Shown here piece after piece: positions 1-14,925 of a DNA stretch of 64,000 nucleotides. The notes below the pieces were generated by a model that worked only from the letters and a program-made list of their open reading frames with translations, was not told where the DNA came from and did no database searches. Made by a program: the position numbers and the translations under genes. Every line of letters starts with the position of its first letter. Positions within the stretch are counted from its first letter, which is position 1. The stretch is from assembly GCA_907164885.2 (NCBI GenBank), contig OU015501.1, positions 25,670,083-25,734,082 of the forward strand. Direction: 5' to 3'. The stretch comes from Dolomedes plantarius. Taxonomy: Eukaryota; Arthropoda; Arachnida; Araneae; Dolomedidae.

Positions 1-264
1 ATAAAAATTTTATGTGTCTAGCACACATAGTTTGGGAGTAACAGTGCGCGCAATCCAAAAATTCACATATTTGAGAAAACTGAAGTTGGAATAACATGGC
101 TATGGCAACAGAGTGAGCTTTACATAAACTCTCATAACTCGAGCAATAATACAAAATTTTTTTTGCGGTTTTTTGCATATTGTTCAGAAATGTCCCAAAA
201 ATCAAAATATAGCAAAAACGAAAAATCGATTTTTTGAAGTTTCAAAGGTTGTGAGCCCCCTTAA
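1..264. mobile_element. Terminal region of a TTAA-type DNA transposon (Kolobok-like?), cut by the window edge
   Basis: The sequence runs through AAAATCGATTTTTTGAAG-type DNA into GTGAGCCCCCTTAA at 251-264. Read on the minus strand this is TTAAGGGGGCTCAC, the layout of an element end next to a TTAA target. Only one end is visible because the other lies before base 1. The Kolobok suggestion rests on the TTAA target and terminal G run, and piggyBac-type elements share the target, so the superfamily is not settled. No coding remnant is visible. Confidence 0.45.
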
Positions 265-2699
<2,435 letters not shown>

Positions 2700-3092
2700 G
2701 GCTCCTGTCTATACACCCTATTGGGTTCGCTCACCTCAATGTTAAGGATTGCTGACTTCGATTTAAAGATTTCTTTTTAAATTGTACTCCACAATAGAGA
2801 AAGAAATTTACACCTTTAGGCATTTTTCTTTTTCTTTTTCAATGCAAATAATATTTAAAAATTTAAATTATTCGGGGAAAATATGGTATAGTGTATTTTA
2901 AATGCTTATCAATTACTTTGGTGGATGGAATTATAAATTGAATCCTATTGCAATGTGCAGAAATGTTCAGCTATTTGAAAATACCATTTTTATTTGATTA
3001 TCAGCATTTGTGTATCTGTAGATAGTAGACAAATTTTCTCAATAGGTAAACATTGAGGTGGGTGAATCCAATAGGGTCAATACACAGCAGCC
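2700..3092. mobile_element. MITE family M1, copy a
   Basis: Ends are imperfect inverted repeats of about 45 bp. The left end reads GGCTCCTGTCTATACACCCT and the right end, read backwards, GGCTGCTGTGTATTGACCCT. Both continue into a matching stretch ending CACCTCAATGTT. Flanks are TTA/TTAA-like. It is 393 bp with no coding capacity. The interior is shared with copies at 5366, 36833 and 60291; copy a has the same orientation as b and is opposite to c and d. Confidence 0.8.
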
Positions 3093-5365
3093 TTAAATTA
3101 CAACTAAACAGGATGCGAAGAATGTTCTCCTCTAAATTTTACAAGAAATAGAGGACTTAAAGTGTGGCACAGAATATACAGGCAGTTGGTAAAAATTCTA
3201 AATATTATTTTACACATGTAAAGGTTCAGCTCTATAAAAGATTACACAAACGTAAATCATTCTTCGTTCAGTTAGAAAGAAAACGCGTTAGAAAGGGATT
3301 ACATAAATCGAATACAGAAACAAACTATTTGAAATGTACCGGAAAAGAACTAAAAAACAAATAGGTCCAAGTTTGTTACATGCTGTAAAATTGCTTGCAA
3401 CAGTTTTGAGGTACAGCAACTGGAGCATCAACAACGTTCATATAATTTTATTGCAGGCTAGAGTTCTTCAGTTTCATGGTCCAAACTCTGCTTCTTTTTC
3501 CAGTTCGGAACTGCTGAAAATATAGCCCGATTTTCTTATAACACTGAGTTTGAATCTTTCGTTGATATCTGAACTTCATTCCAGATCTCTCAATCTTGAA
3601 TTCTGGACTTCGCAGTATTTGAATTTCAGATGAGGAAATCTCATCAGTTGCCTTTTTCAATTCATACCAACTCACTTTATCGCAGCTTCTTTCCCAACTT
3701 AACCGATCGCTTTGCTTTAATCAATAACACGAAGGATCTTTTCTACCATCCTATATCAAGCAAGCGCACGAAAGCATGCGAGAAAACAAGAAAACACGCA
3801 ATTTAAAGGGAAAATATACATTCGAAATATCTTTGTTTCCTGTTTTCAGTAAGTGAACTAGGAATAGATTGATTTTACAATGAAGAGAATTTGCCGTTTG
3901 AATCCTGCCATACATCTTTTTCAGCATGAAGAGAATTTTCTTTTATTTACTATATAATGATGGATTTTTTGTTATAGATTGAGTTTAAATACCATTAAAA
4001 ATGCCAGTATATGGGAGTATTTTGGAATAAATTACCATTTGTGAAACGAATATCAATACATATTTGCAACATGTTTGAAGTTCAGTAAAGCGAAAACTTG
4101 AGAAACAAGTGAAAGTATTAATAGAAGGTCTTGAAGTAAGTTAAAATGCAATAAGTTTCATGTTACCTTAAGTGTATTAATTTTATTTAGGAGTTATAAC
4201 TGTCATGATAAAATTTATATTTATGTTAAATGATTTAAAATTTCTTTGACAAGTTTACGGAATGGTTATTTCGGGGCAATATCTCGACTTAAAGTATACA
4301 ATATATCCTTTAGAATCCAGCAGCACTAACACTTGATTCTATGAATATTTCATGCTGTTTTGTCGACGCTTAGCCTGCCATACACATAACAAATGAAGTC
4401 TATTTATCTCAAAATGCAGTTTTTACAGATTTTTTTCAACTTGAATAGAATGTAAATATAAATCTTTGGAATTTATTTTCTACGAAGAAAAAAATGTTTT
4501 TGCCGTTGACAATTAATATTTTTTTAAAAATAAAACTTTTGTAAAACCTAAATATTAAATATTAAGTATGTTTATTCAAAACTAAGTATGTTTTAGTGAA
4601 AACTCAATTTACTTGATCGAAAATTATACAGGATTTGAAGTTTAAACTTTAATTTTTAATCAAATTTTCAAAACGTTCAAGAATTTTATATTAGGAATCA
4701 TATTTATACAATGGCACACAATTGAAAAAAATCATTGCGGATTGCATATAAATAAAAAAATATATAACTAATATATAAAATAAAAATTAATAAATATGAA
4801 ACTTGTAAATCTTCAATAAAATTTAAGACCAAAATTGATAGACTATGTTGGGGATATTCATTGGGGAAGCAAAACATTTTAATTACGGTTAAACTGTTTA
4901 AAAAAAGTTAACCGAAAAATTAATGCATCAACCCTCCAATTTAAGGAACATATCCTCTAAACGTTGGATAATGATTATTTGTGTTTAACTATTTAAATGT
5001 CTTACGAAAATAAAAGGGGTATTTATACATATTAAAGGAAGTAAATAAAAGGCTTCTGTACTGACTGAAGTCAATTGGTACTTTGCACAGCCCCACTTTA
5101 TTTTTAATTGTAATTTATCCGCGATTCTACACAGCACTGATAGCTCGACAAATATCACTCAAAGAGAAATTGATACATTACGTATTATATTTCGTTCCCA
5201 CCTTTTACTTTGACTACTGAGACATAATCCGAGAAATTTAATCGATCAATTAATGAATATATTCAGTGGTGATTTCTTCCTTTCAAATATTTAGAGGTTA
5301 TGTCGAGCACACTATCAGTTATTTTTTAGAATTATATTTCCATATCAGTTCTCGATAGAATTTAA
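3093..5365. other. AT-rich DNA, nothing assigned
   Basis: No recognisable gene, RNA or transposon. Open frames at 3164-3364 and 3448-3675 (minus) are short, show no motif and lack splice-site support. Confidence 0.6.
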
Positions 5366-5781
5366 GGTTACTGTGTACTATTCCTATTAGATTTGCTCGC
5401 CTCAATGTAAATATATGGAGAAAAATTGTCCAAGGATTGCCGACTTCGATGTAAAAATTTTTTTCAAAATATTGTACTCCGTAATAGAGAAAAAACTTTA
5501 CACGTCGGGGCATTTTTTGTTTTTAAAAAAATGCAAATAATATTTTTTAATTTAATTTTTTCGGGGAAAAAATATGGTGTTTTAAACGCTCAACAATTCC
5601 TTTGGTAGACGAAATTTATATGATGAATCCTGTTGCAAGGTGCAGTAAAGTTCAGGTTATCTGAAAATACAATTTTTATTGGATTATCAGCATTTATAAA
5701 GCTGTGAATAGTAGTAGCTACATTTCCTCCATAGGTCAACATTGAGGCGGGCGAATCCAATACGGTTAGTACACAGCAGCC
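5366..5781. mobile_element. MITE family M1, copy b
   Basis: 416 bp with inverted ends GGTTACTGTGTACTATTCCT and, backwards, GGCTGCTGTGTACTAACCGT. TTAA lies immediately outside on the left and is mirrored on the right, consistent with a TTAA target. The interior matches copy a in the same orientation (the GATTGCCGACTTCGATGTAA and TTTTTCGGGGAAAAAATATG regions). Confidence 0.8.
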
Positions 5782-8700
5782 TTAAATATTTATTATTTAT
5801 TGGCCAAGGAATGCAGTATTTTCTTTGAGAAAATAATCCTTTACATATTAAGAAATTAAATATTCAAACTTTGAAATGTAAAATGAGAGCCATTTATAAT
5901 TTTGTTTTGAACTTTTAAGATAAACTTAAAAGTATTTTTCAATTGGATATATCATGGTTTTTAATGCAAATGTTCTATAATACAACCCAGCAGTTTCTTT
6001 CCCACTTTCTCCCAACATAAATTTGCTGAAACTGCATGAGCTATAAGAATATATAAATACGTGATCCAATGGATTATTTGGTTTATGTCTGTAACACTTT
6101 GGTACGGAGAAAATCAAAATTAGAAGACTGAATAACTGTAACTAGTTCATTAATAATAAAACACGCACATATCTCCAGCGACTCTGGACAATTCAAAGTT
6201 CTCAAGTTTCAAAATTCAAGATTTCTATATAATTTGTTGATATTTTCACATAAGTTGTTAAATAAGGATAACAATCAGATTAATAAAGTTTTACTACTGT
6301 TACGTAAAGCTTATCAAGAAATATTTCAAAACAGTTTCAGAGAGGAAATTAGTAAATTACAAATCTTACGTATATGCGCCATTTAAACCCGAAAATAGAA
6401 AAACAAATTCTAATATGAACAGTCAAGTTTAATGCTATATTAAATTCCGCATTAAAACATGCAACCTTTTCCTGGGTCCTTTAAATTTTTGACATTCTTA
6501 AAAGTCAAAATTTTCTAACTTTATTATAGTATTTCAATCATTTCTTGCCTGAAGCTAGTCGGTATAAATAGCAAACATAAATGCTGATATAGAAGCTCAA
6601 ATAAAATAGTGTTCCCTCTCACATCCTTGTCTCCACAGTGAATTTGATGTTTTACAATATTTCAGTTGTTTATTATATTTTCTTTTAAACAATAATAAGG
6701 TTAAAAAATAAAAAAGCTTTTTTATCTATAATTAATGACTTTATGTACCATAATTTTCTGAAGAAATTTACAACTATTTGTAGCTGCATTTTAATTCTCA
6801 GTGATATCTTATTTAATCATTTTGAACTGGTTAGATTGAGTGCAAAATCAAGCATAAAGTACTTTTAAAGAAAATGAAACGTGGGCACAAATACGAGTAG
6901 TTATAACAAAGAAATGGTACTTTCCGCGTTTTCAAAAAGAGTTTAAACAAAAAATCAGTAAAAAAGTATAACACACAATCGTAATTTTAAAGCCTTGATT
7001 TAATTTCTACCACCGTTTCGCCTCTTAAAAAGTTATATTTTATCAATACGCGAAACATGCTTTTCACCATTGTAAAGGCAGCAACAGGAGACTTACTAAA
7101 AAGGCTGTCAATCACAGACTAAACTTTGAAACTGTTTACAAATTTTTTACATGCATGCTTTTGAGGTATGCTAAATTTGATATCGCGAGCAGTTTTAGTG
7201 CAGTGATGGTATCACTTGAATTATGCACGAATTTAAGAAATTAACCTCATATGATCCACTCAAATAAAATGGAATAGCCTACAATGGAGTTTCTTATTAG
7301 GAAATTGTCATACCAGTGAATGTTATTGTACAACTTAAAACCCTTATACGACAATGAGACATCTAACTGAACATGCTGACACTTCAACATGTTGCACAAG
7401 AAGCCTTGAAGGGGACCAGAACAATGAACTAAATAATTAAATTTTTAAAAAAAAATTCCCCTTATAACATGCATTCTTTTAGTATAAAAAGTATAACAGC
7501 GTAAAACATTTATATCCTACCTATTACGAATCTTTATCAAGTTGGTAAGGTTTTAGGGTAAAAAGAACAGAACAATATTATTCTGCTTAGTTAACACCCA
7601 CCCAATATGTCAGGGAAAATTCAAAGTACTTGAATGATTTACTCAGTCATTGAATTTATGATGTGTAAAATGAGATTTACCTTTTGCAATTATTATATTT
7701 TGACTCTAAGTCTTTCAATTAAAAACACTCTTTAACATAAAAGTTGTCATGTCCTAAATTGCTGATACTCAGGAAATATTACTTAAAATATAATTCACAC
7801 AAAAATAAATTATAGAGATCTAAAATTTTGGCAATATAAAATATCAGTTATTTTATTGTTAAATATTTACGGAGATTGAAACTTAAATCTAATGAATATC
7901 CGCATAAACCATGTATTTTTAAAATAATCTAAAAAAACGTCCTCTTTTCAAGCAAATGAATTTTTTCCTTCAATAGAATGAAGAACGTCATTTCACTTTT
8001 ACAGAACAAATTTTATAAAATGGAAATATTTTAAGTGCTATTTTGCTATTTAATTGATCATTATTTTGTCAATTAAATGCTAATATATCTGACTGAAAGT
8101 TGCAACACAAATGGAAATAATAAAATTATTTTTAATATATGTCTAGGTGTTTTAAATTTTATGATGGTAGTAAGGAGTATTTTTATAAGTTAAATGAAAT
8201 TCATAAGTAAAATGTATTTTAGTCGTATTTCTTTTAGTTTATAAAATTCTGACTCAATACACTCAATTCCTCGCATTTTTTTACATATATTCGGTCAGAC
8301 AGTTAAAAAATATAAAAAATATCACTTCTAGTTGAACTAGATAGAATTATTTCCTCTACATATAAATACAAATATAGGCATCAACATAATATTCTAAAAT
8401 TATGTAATGAAATGACGAAAGCTCAGAAAAACTTTTGGACGTGACATTTATTTCATGTTTTAACGTACTTATGATGTTTAATCATATTGTAAGAGTGTAA
8501 TTCTTAGGTGACAGTGCTCATACACTTAGGAAAAACAGTTATAAGTGGCTATTTATTCAAAACCCTATTTTTTAGCTAGGAAGGGGAAATAAACAAGGCA
8601 TTCACTTATCCTTAAAAATAATATTATAAGAAAATGCGAGTAAACTGGCAAGCAATGCAAATAGGATTGAATTCATGGAAAAATATCCTGGCATATTGTC

Positions 8701-11520
8701 GCGCGATCAATAGAAATCTAATCTGGAGAAGAAAGCAGTTTTCGGGAAGTTTTAGCTAAGGGAAGGAGGGCAGTTTCATCGTTCCCGCTCGGAAATGCCA
8801 CAAAATCGGATAGAAGAGCACAGATGAAAAGTGCCACAAGAAGAAGACTATTTTAATATTTTAATAGGAGGCTTGATTTGTTTCTGTCTTCGAAAAGGAA
8901 ATACACTAATAGGAATGCAAATGTAAATTGAGATGAATGCTTCCAAACACTGCACTAGATAGAATGACTTCATCTCAAAATCACTTATTCAAATTGAATT
9001 TTGAATTCATTTTAAATACGCTATCATGAAAAAAAGTATCTTTCTTGATTGTAAATTGGATAACGTTGCTAAAGCGAAAAAATCAGTTTCACTTTGCGAA
9101 GCTGCAATAGGCATCATTTCCTCTAAAAAGTTCATATATTCATTGACATTTTACTTCACAATAAGGTGCTTACTGAAAACAAGAACAGGCATGATATGCA
9201 TAACATTTATATATTTCTAGAAATAAGTTTTTGAAAAATAAGAAGTTTTACTAGCTATTTTTCTCGTTTTACCAAGGATAAGCTCACAAACTTGTTTTTT
9301 CAAAGTTTTAACATGGAATTTTAATTCAGATTTTTCATTATTTTCCTAATATTCGTTTGTGTTTGAAAGCAAGTCCATTGTTTGTTATTAATTTATAGAC
9401 ATCAAATGTGTTGCAGGTACATATCTTTATAATTATGTATGAATGCATGTAACAAAAAGACAGCAAAAATCTAGGAACCTTTATCTTTTGAGGATCACCG
9501 GAGTTTAAAAACTATATTCGCACTAAAGTGTTCAATCACTGTAGCATGAATATTTTTCAAATGGAAATTGTACGAGATACATGAGCATAATTATCACACT
9601 TTTGTTCAATTAAGAATATCTATGTTAATACCAAATATGAATGCCTCCAACAGTTTCTTTGGATATGATACATGTTTCATGCATGTTTCAAGAGATAAGT
9701 TGGCCCGTTTTTGTGAATTAGCCTAAGATTAAGGGTGAAGTTTACTGAGACAATAGACAACAGCAGCCAACTGAGGTAACAATGTCAAACGGCAGTTATA
9801 TATCAGGTTCGTTCTCTAAAATGATATCCCATAACAATAACAGTGCAAGGAAGTTTCCTTTATTATTTTTTTTCTTATTATGTTCCCATTTTTATATTGT
9901 TCTTCAGCTCTTATGAGCTTTATTTGTTTTCCAAAAAGATTTGAAAAGAGCTAGCACTAATTCTTTAGAAAATTACATCCTCTACTAATATGTTTGTTAA
10001 TTTTCTATATCCATCAACTGCGTTGCGCCTGCTAGCAGCTTTATTTATTTAGGCGAAACTAATACACAAATGCGTTATAAATATGCCAGAGATGCTTATC
10101 TCTTACAGTCGGATATTTTTTTGCTTGAAGTTCGATTTGGTTATTCTAACTTTTGCTTAAAATATATGCTATACTACTATACTAACGTAACTGTGATAAT
10201 TGTCACTTTCATCCCAGGAAAGCTCATCAGAAAAGTACTATTAGTGTTTCTTTCAAACTCTGGATCTGAAGTTTTAGGAATAAGTGTTTTTATCCTTTTT
10301 TGTTTACATAATATTAGGTTCGTTTTCAAAAGTTTCGGTTCAAGAACTATAAATTTTATCCATGCTTTATTTCAACAGTCATATTTATTAAACCCTTTAC
10401 ACCATATCAACATGGAAGAGAGCAAAAAGTAATAAAATTGTAAAAGTTCCATAAAAGTCCATAATACCATCAGAGGCGACTAGTTAAATCAAAATGATAA
10501 TCCCACTCAAGAAACAAAAATCTAACGCAAATCGCATTTTGTGTTGTTCAGCTTCTGATGAGAGGATAAATATGGTGTGCTGAATTTTGAATGAAGCCGA
10601 AGAATTCAAACGATAGTTAAAAAAATAAACATAGAGACAAACTATCGTGTTTAACAGTTTAGAGCGAGTGAGTAATGGGGAATAGAGAACAGATACTTGC
10701 TAAATTTGTTTTTTACCATAATTTCCTTTTTTTCATAAACTCAGTTCATTCCTCTGTTTTTCTATTTCGAACATAATCGGTATATTCCAGTAAAAAGCCA
10801 CAATCGTAGATTGAAACGCTGAATGTCAGTTCCCCCGTAAATGGTAAAATCAACCTATTGACATTGCTCGTTCATCATTGACATTACTAGGAATTCAAAT
10901 TATCAGCGTGTCTCTTATAAATAAGTTTTTTGTTATAAGGTACATTTATTTTTTCAACTTCCTTTCTTGTGAATGTCTTTCAGTACAATATGATTATCAA
11001 TTAAGCATCACGAAAAAAAATTAACTATGTTTAATATTGATCATAGATTTCTTTATAAAATATTAGTTTATTTCCAAAAGCTACTACAAAAAATCAACTC
11101 ATTTACAATTATCTGCTTCAACACTGTAAACTGTTACAAGGAGAGAAACAAAGAAACAGTAGCATAATTTTAATATTCTAATGTCTTTTGTATTAGTTTT
11201 TTAGTTAACTGTGGTGGTAACAAAAGATTTGAAAAACAAGAACAAAGCCTCTCAATTGCAGATTCATTTATTGAACAAGCCATGTTTTTATAAAATTTCG
11301 ATATAATTATATAGTTATATAGAAATATATAATTATTTTACTGTGTAATACGACCTTTCACTACACTTCGTAGCTGCAGACCCAAATATTTTGCTTGAGT
11401 AATAAATCTCATAAGTCAATAAATATCTCATCACATACTTACTATTTGTAAAATATGTATTTATAATAATTATTAACATAATTTATAATATTCATCTCTT
11501 CCATCAAATATATACTTAAT
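5782..11520. other. Long AT-rich stretch, no gene recognised
   Basis: Nearly 6 kb with stop codons in all frames and no transposon ends that I could pair. The longest open frame (10070-10432 +, 120 codons) is AT-rich, hydrophobic-biased and unlike any family I know. A slightly less AT-rich patch at 8690-8850 has no coherent frame. Confidence 0.55.
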
Positions 11521-11524
11521 ATTA

Positions 11525-12300
11525 GAGTAAAAGTAAAAGTAGGTAAAAATACTTATAAAATTTCAATTGGAGATGTTGAAAAACAATATTTTACAAGTAT
11601 TAATCCCAAAATATTAAATATCGTATCTTCTTTCTCTCTATTGAAGCTGAAAACACTTAAAGGCTCTCGACATGTCTTCAAGCTATATTAGCATTTCCTA
11701 GAATCGGCATATCTTAATATTTGAACACTGTGTCTAACAGGTTAAAACCTTTTGCGCTGTATAATTTTAGTGAGTAATACTTTATTTAAATTTTGATACT
11801 TTTGGAAGCTATTAAAAAAATGCTAAAGCGGATAATTCACTGAACAAGTAGTGTTTCTCAAAATGTTCGGATACTTTCATTTTTCTTTATCCTATGCCTT
11901 TTAAATATTTAGCACGCATTAGTTTAGAATTGGCCTGTTTAATGTTAAGATAGTATGCATTTAAAATATTTAATACTTGAATTAAATAAAGATTTAAAAT
12001 TGCAGCAAAAAAAGTAAAAGTTAAAAAATTATTTTTATTGAAGACGTCCATACATATTTCGTTAAAGTATTAATTTCAGAAACTTCAGTGCCCTGCAATT
12101 TAAAAAGTCCCTCTATTTAACTGCTATCATAAGAAGTCATAAATTTTCTTCAAGCTGTATTAGCATATTCTAGACTCCTTGTACAATACTTGTGCTGTAC
12201 TTAACAGGTTACGAATCTATGTGATATATAATTTAATGCGTGTAATATTTCACTCAAAATATAATGCCTTTGAAAACTACGGAAAATAATACACATACAT
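11525..12300. repeat. Diverged direct duplication, period about 455-470 bp
   Basis: The segment at about 11525-11830 (TCTTCAAGCTATATTAGCAT, then TAACAGGTTA) recurs in the same order at about 12000-12300 (TCTTCAAGCTGTATTAGCAT, then TAACAGGTTA). Intermediate blocks are alignable but diverged. It is non-coding and could be an old tandem duplication or two neighbouring copies of one repeat. Confidence 0.65.
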
Positions 12301-12341
12301 GCCGTCAAAAATATTGCAAACTTGAAAGTAAATAAGAAGAA

Positions 12342-12343
<2 letters not shown>

Positions 12344-12412
<69 letters not shown>
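12344..12412. repeat. (AT)n microsatellite
   Basis: About 68 bp of uninterrupted AT dinucleotides. Confidence 0.95.
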
Positions 12413-12415
<3 letters not shown>

Positions 12416-12894
12416 CATTAAAATATTATATCTTATTAGAGACACATCATAAAATTGCAGTTGTAGGGCTGATGTTCTTAAACTTCAATAAAATACATAA
12501 TTTCTTGTGTAAAACAATAAACAGATTTATTAAGTTATTCTGGGATCAATATGCGGTCTTCCCTGTACATGGGATCATTCAATTCCTCTGAGGATGGTAA
12601 CTGTGAAAATGCAGTTAAACGTCACTTCATAACCCATATTTTCGAATTGGGAACTTCCTGTGGTCAGAATTGTCATTAGATCAACAAATATCTAACTTCG
12701 ACATGATCTTTGATGGAAATTGTACTGTAAAATGACTAGGATGACTATTTTCTCACGGGTCATTTTTAGCTTCCAGCTCGCGTCGATAAAAAATGTGAAA
12801 AGTTTAAAAGGGGTTATTTGCAATTTATCGGGCAAATTAAGATAGGGAAAGAGTTTACTTAACTCAGAGAATAATAAATAATTTTTGGCATAAG

Positions 12895-12935
<41 letters not shown>

Positions 12936-12957
12936 CATGTGTGTGTGTGTGTGTGTG
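12895..12957. repeat. Self-complementary (AC)n(AT)n(GT)n microsatellite
   Basis: An AC run, an AT run and then ACATGTGTGTGT. The block is its own reverse complement over almost its whole length, so a single strand can fold into a hairpin of about 30 bp. Confidence 0.9.
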
Positions 12958-13230
12958 ACGGGGGAGGATGAGGTATGGTTTAAACTAAGCGTATATTTTC
13001 CATACAAAATGCCCCCAGAGAGTCATCTGTTTCTGAATTTACTGCTCCTAGTGCATATCTATTCAAAAACAAATACAGGCAAAGAGTTTCAGAACTATGT
13101 GCTGTAAGAATCGTCGTCATAAGCTTCGCCTTTTTCAAGGTTATTAGGACATAACTGAGATCCGTTATGAGTAAGTAAACATCAAATTACAATTGGTTTT
13201 CATATTTTAATTTTAAAAAAATGATTCGTT

Positions 13231-13241
13231 ATGTATGTATA

Positions 13242-13327
<86 letters not shown>
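13231..13327. repeat. (AT)n microsatellite
   Basis: ATGTATGTATATATATGTAT leads into a pure AT run up to 13326. Confidence 0.95.
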
Positions 13328-13329
<2 letters not shown>

Positions 13330-13640
13330 AAGGAAATAGTGGGAAAGGAATAAGTAAACAAAAAGTTAAAGGGGGCTTAGGAATTAATTTATTTTCGTGG
13401 CGTAATTCGCCCCTATTCTTATGTCCATTTCGAAATGCATCGAGAGAAAAAGGGGAATTCCCGGGTTTTTCGTTGGATTTGATTGACAGTTTGTGGCTGC
13501 GCCCATGTCCGGTGCGACGTCATACGCATGCGAGATGGCGTTAGTTGGTCTAAAACAATAGCGTTTTAATCAGACGGCGGGAAATTCTTGAGTAATACGG
13601 TCACGCGTCGCGCGGGTACGTGATGAATTCTGGATTAAAT
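13328..13640. other. CpG- and GC-richer patch of unknown origin
   Basis: Right after the AT tract the composition changes. Position 13380-13625 is rich in CpG (GCGACGTCATACGCATGCGA, GGTCACGCGTCGCGCGGGTA) in an otherwise AT-rich setting. There is no long frame with recognisable motifs. It could be an old LTR, a promoter-like segment with a GACGTCAT (CRE-like) site, or part of an unrecognised transposon. Confidence 0.3.
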
Positions 13641-13830
13641 TATCAGATTGAATCAGGTAGGAAATTATTGGGAAAATAAACTATGTTAGATGTATTAATT
13701 GTAGTTCTTTGCCACCGGCCTTTTAACTCATAGACTGCTATAACTTTAATAATTATGTAGAGATAGATTTAAGAAAGAGTAAGTTTGGATTTAAGATGAC
13801 GTACTGGGAATGGGTTAGTAACAAGCGCGT

Positions 13831-13855
13831 CATATATATATATATATATATATAT
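13831..13855. repeat. Short (AT)n microsatellite
   Basis: About 24 bp of AT dinucleotides following AGCGCGTC. Confidence 0.9.
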
Positions 13856-14124
13856 CTTTATTCTCTCAGGGCTTCTTATTTTTGTTCACTGAACATAATT
13901 TTTGTATTGGGTTTTTATATTGACAACCGCAGCGTCAGAAAATGCGTTGCTTTATAGATTTACAATAATAAATAGGATGCGATTATCTAGAATCACTTTG
14001 TAGCTTTAAAACAACAAAGATTTAAGTGAAAATTTAGAAGCTTTCTTTTAAATTATAAGCTAAATTAAGGTGTAAAAATGAATATGCATATATAAACATG
14101 CACATACACAGTAGTATAAATGGG

Positions 14125-14158
14125 TTTGTGTGTGTGTGTGTATACATATATACACACT
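14125..14158. repeat. (GT)n tract with palindromic GTATACATATATAC arm
   Basis: (GT) repeats followed by TATACATATATACACAC. As at 12895, the GT and AC arms can pair across an AT core. Confidence 0.8.
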
Positions 14159-14368
14159 CTAATTAGCAAAGCTACTGAAGTGGTGCACTCAAGTACAAAT
14201 GTATTCTGCGGAAAGAAATTAATATCACTTTACGGAATAAATATTCTGTGCTATTCTGTGCTAGGCACTGGAAGCGGACGACGAGACATTTTTATGGCAA
14301 ATTCCATCATATATTGGCGAGATTTTACGAAGTATCCAAATTTGATTTGTTGACGAAAAAAAGCTTAC

Positions 14369-14479
14369 CTCAGTAGGACGTTCTCGGATTTCGGCCAAAG
14401 CACGATACGCAAAACCTCCTCCACCTCCACCTCCTTCGGCTGGCCAAGGTACCGTCGCTGCAGCTGACGTCGTACCACC
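14369..14479 (-). CDS. Candidate internal exon of an unidentified minus-strand gene (37 codons)
   Basis: Read on the minus strand, a pyrimidine-rich stretch ending TCTTTCACCAG is followed by 111 bp of open frame and then GAG|GTAAGC, a strong donor. The length is exactly 37 codons in phase 0-0. The peptide starts GGTTSAAATVPWPAE, has a run of seven glycines and ends FAYRALAEIRERPTE. Base and codon use are clearly less AT-biased than the surroundings, as expected for a real exon. I do not recognise the protein. Neighbouring sequence in the same frame (the 24 bp before the acceptor and DNA after the donor) looks intronic, with a SINE about 100 bp upstream. If real, the gene has very long introns and this may be an optional cassette exon. 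It could also be a chance open frame. Confidence 0.5.
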
Positions 14480-14581
14480 CTGGTGAAAGAAAGATGAGCG
14501 CAAATGAAAATCATGCTCTCACAATTTCATGAAAATTTTGAGAATCAATTCTGTTTGTTCTATCTGGCCATAGACAAATGT

Positions 14582-14917
14582 TGTTGTTGTTGTTTGCCAA
14601 TGCGGGGCACTTGTCAATAAAGACATTCGCACATAATCCACAAGAATCGGTGGTTGCTTTCACCGAGGCACCGTATAGGCGAAGCAACGCCATCTCTTGT
14701 TGCCACCTCAATTTTGACCAAGCACCACGAGGTGCAGCACCAGGCGGGATCATACCTTCTCCCACCCTCTGACCTCCTAGAAGGACTTTCTGGTCTGTGG
14801 ACTTTATTGCCCATATTCAGCCAATGGTGTTTAATGGTGATCGTTTGGATTCGAACCGAGGCACCCCAATTCCAAGCCCAACGATCTACCACCAAGCTGC
14901 CGTGGGCCCTCCAAAGC
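14582..14917 (-). mobile_element. SINE-1 copy A (tRNA-headed), full length
   Basis: Oriented on the minus strand. The head has pol III-like signals: an A-box-like GGCAGCTTGGTGGTAGATCG (14882-14901) and a B-box GGTTCGAATCC (14847-14857). The body carries the conserved GGTCAAAATTGAGGTGGCAA block and the tail is CAACAACAACAACA. A 7-bp direct repeat CAAATGT flanks it (14575-14581 and 14918-14924), a target-site duplication of the retrotransposition type. Other copies are at 26706, 27541 and 63507. Confidence 0.85.
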
Positions 14918-14925
14918 CAAATGTA

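Noticed and set aside
4880..4920. Small hairpin CGGTTAA...TTAACCG as a terminator or MITE
   Set aside because: Only a 7-bp stem with an AT-rich loop, expected by chance; no wider inverted repeat.
10070..10432. 120-codon open frame on the plus strand
   Set aside because: Composition is that of translated AT-rich DNA, with no motif, no splice context and no repeat elsewhere in the window.
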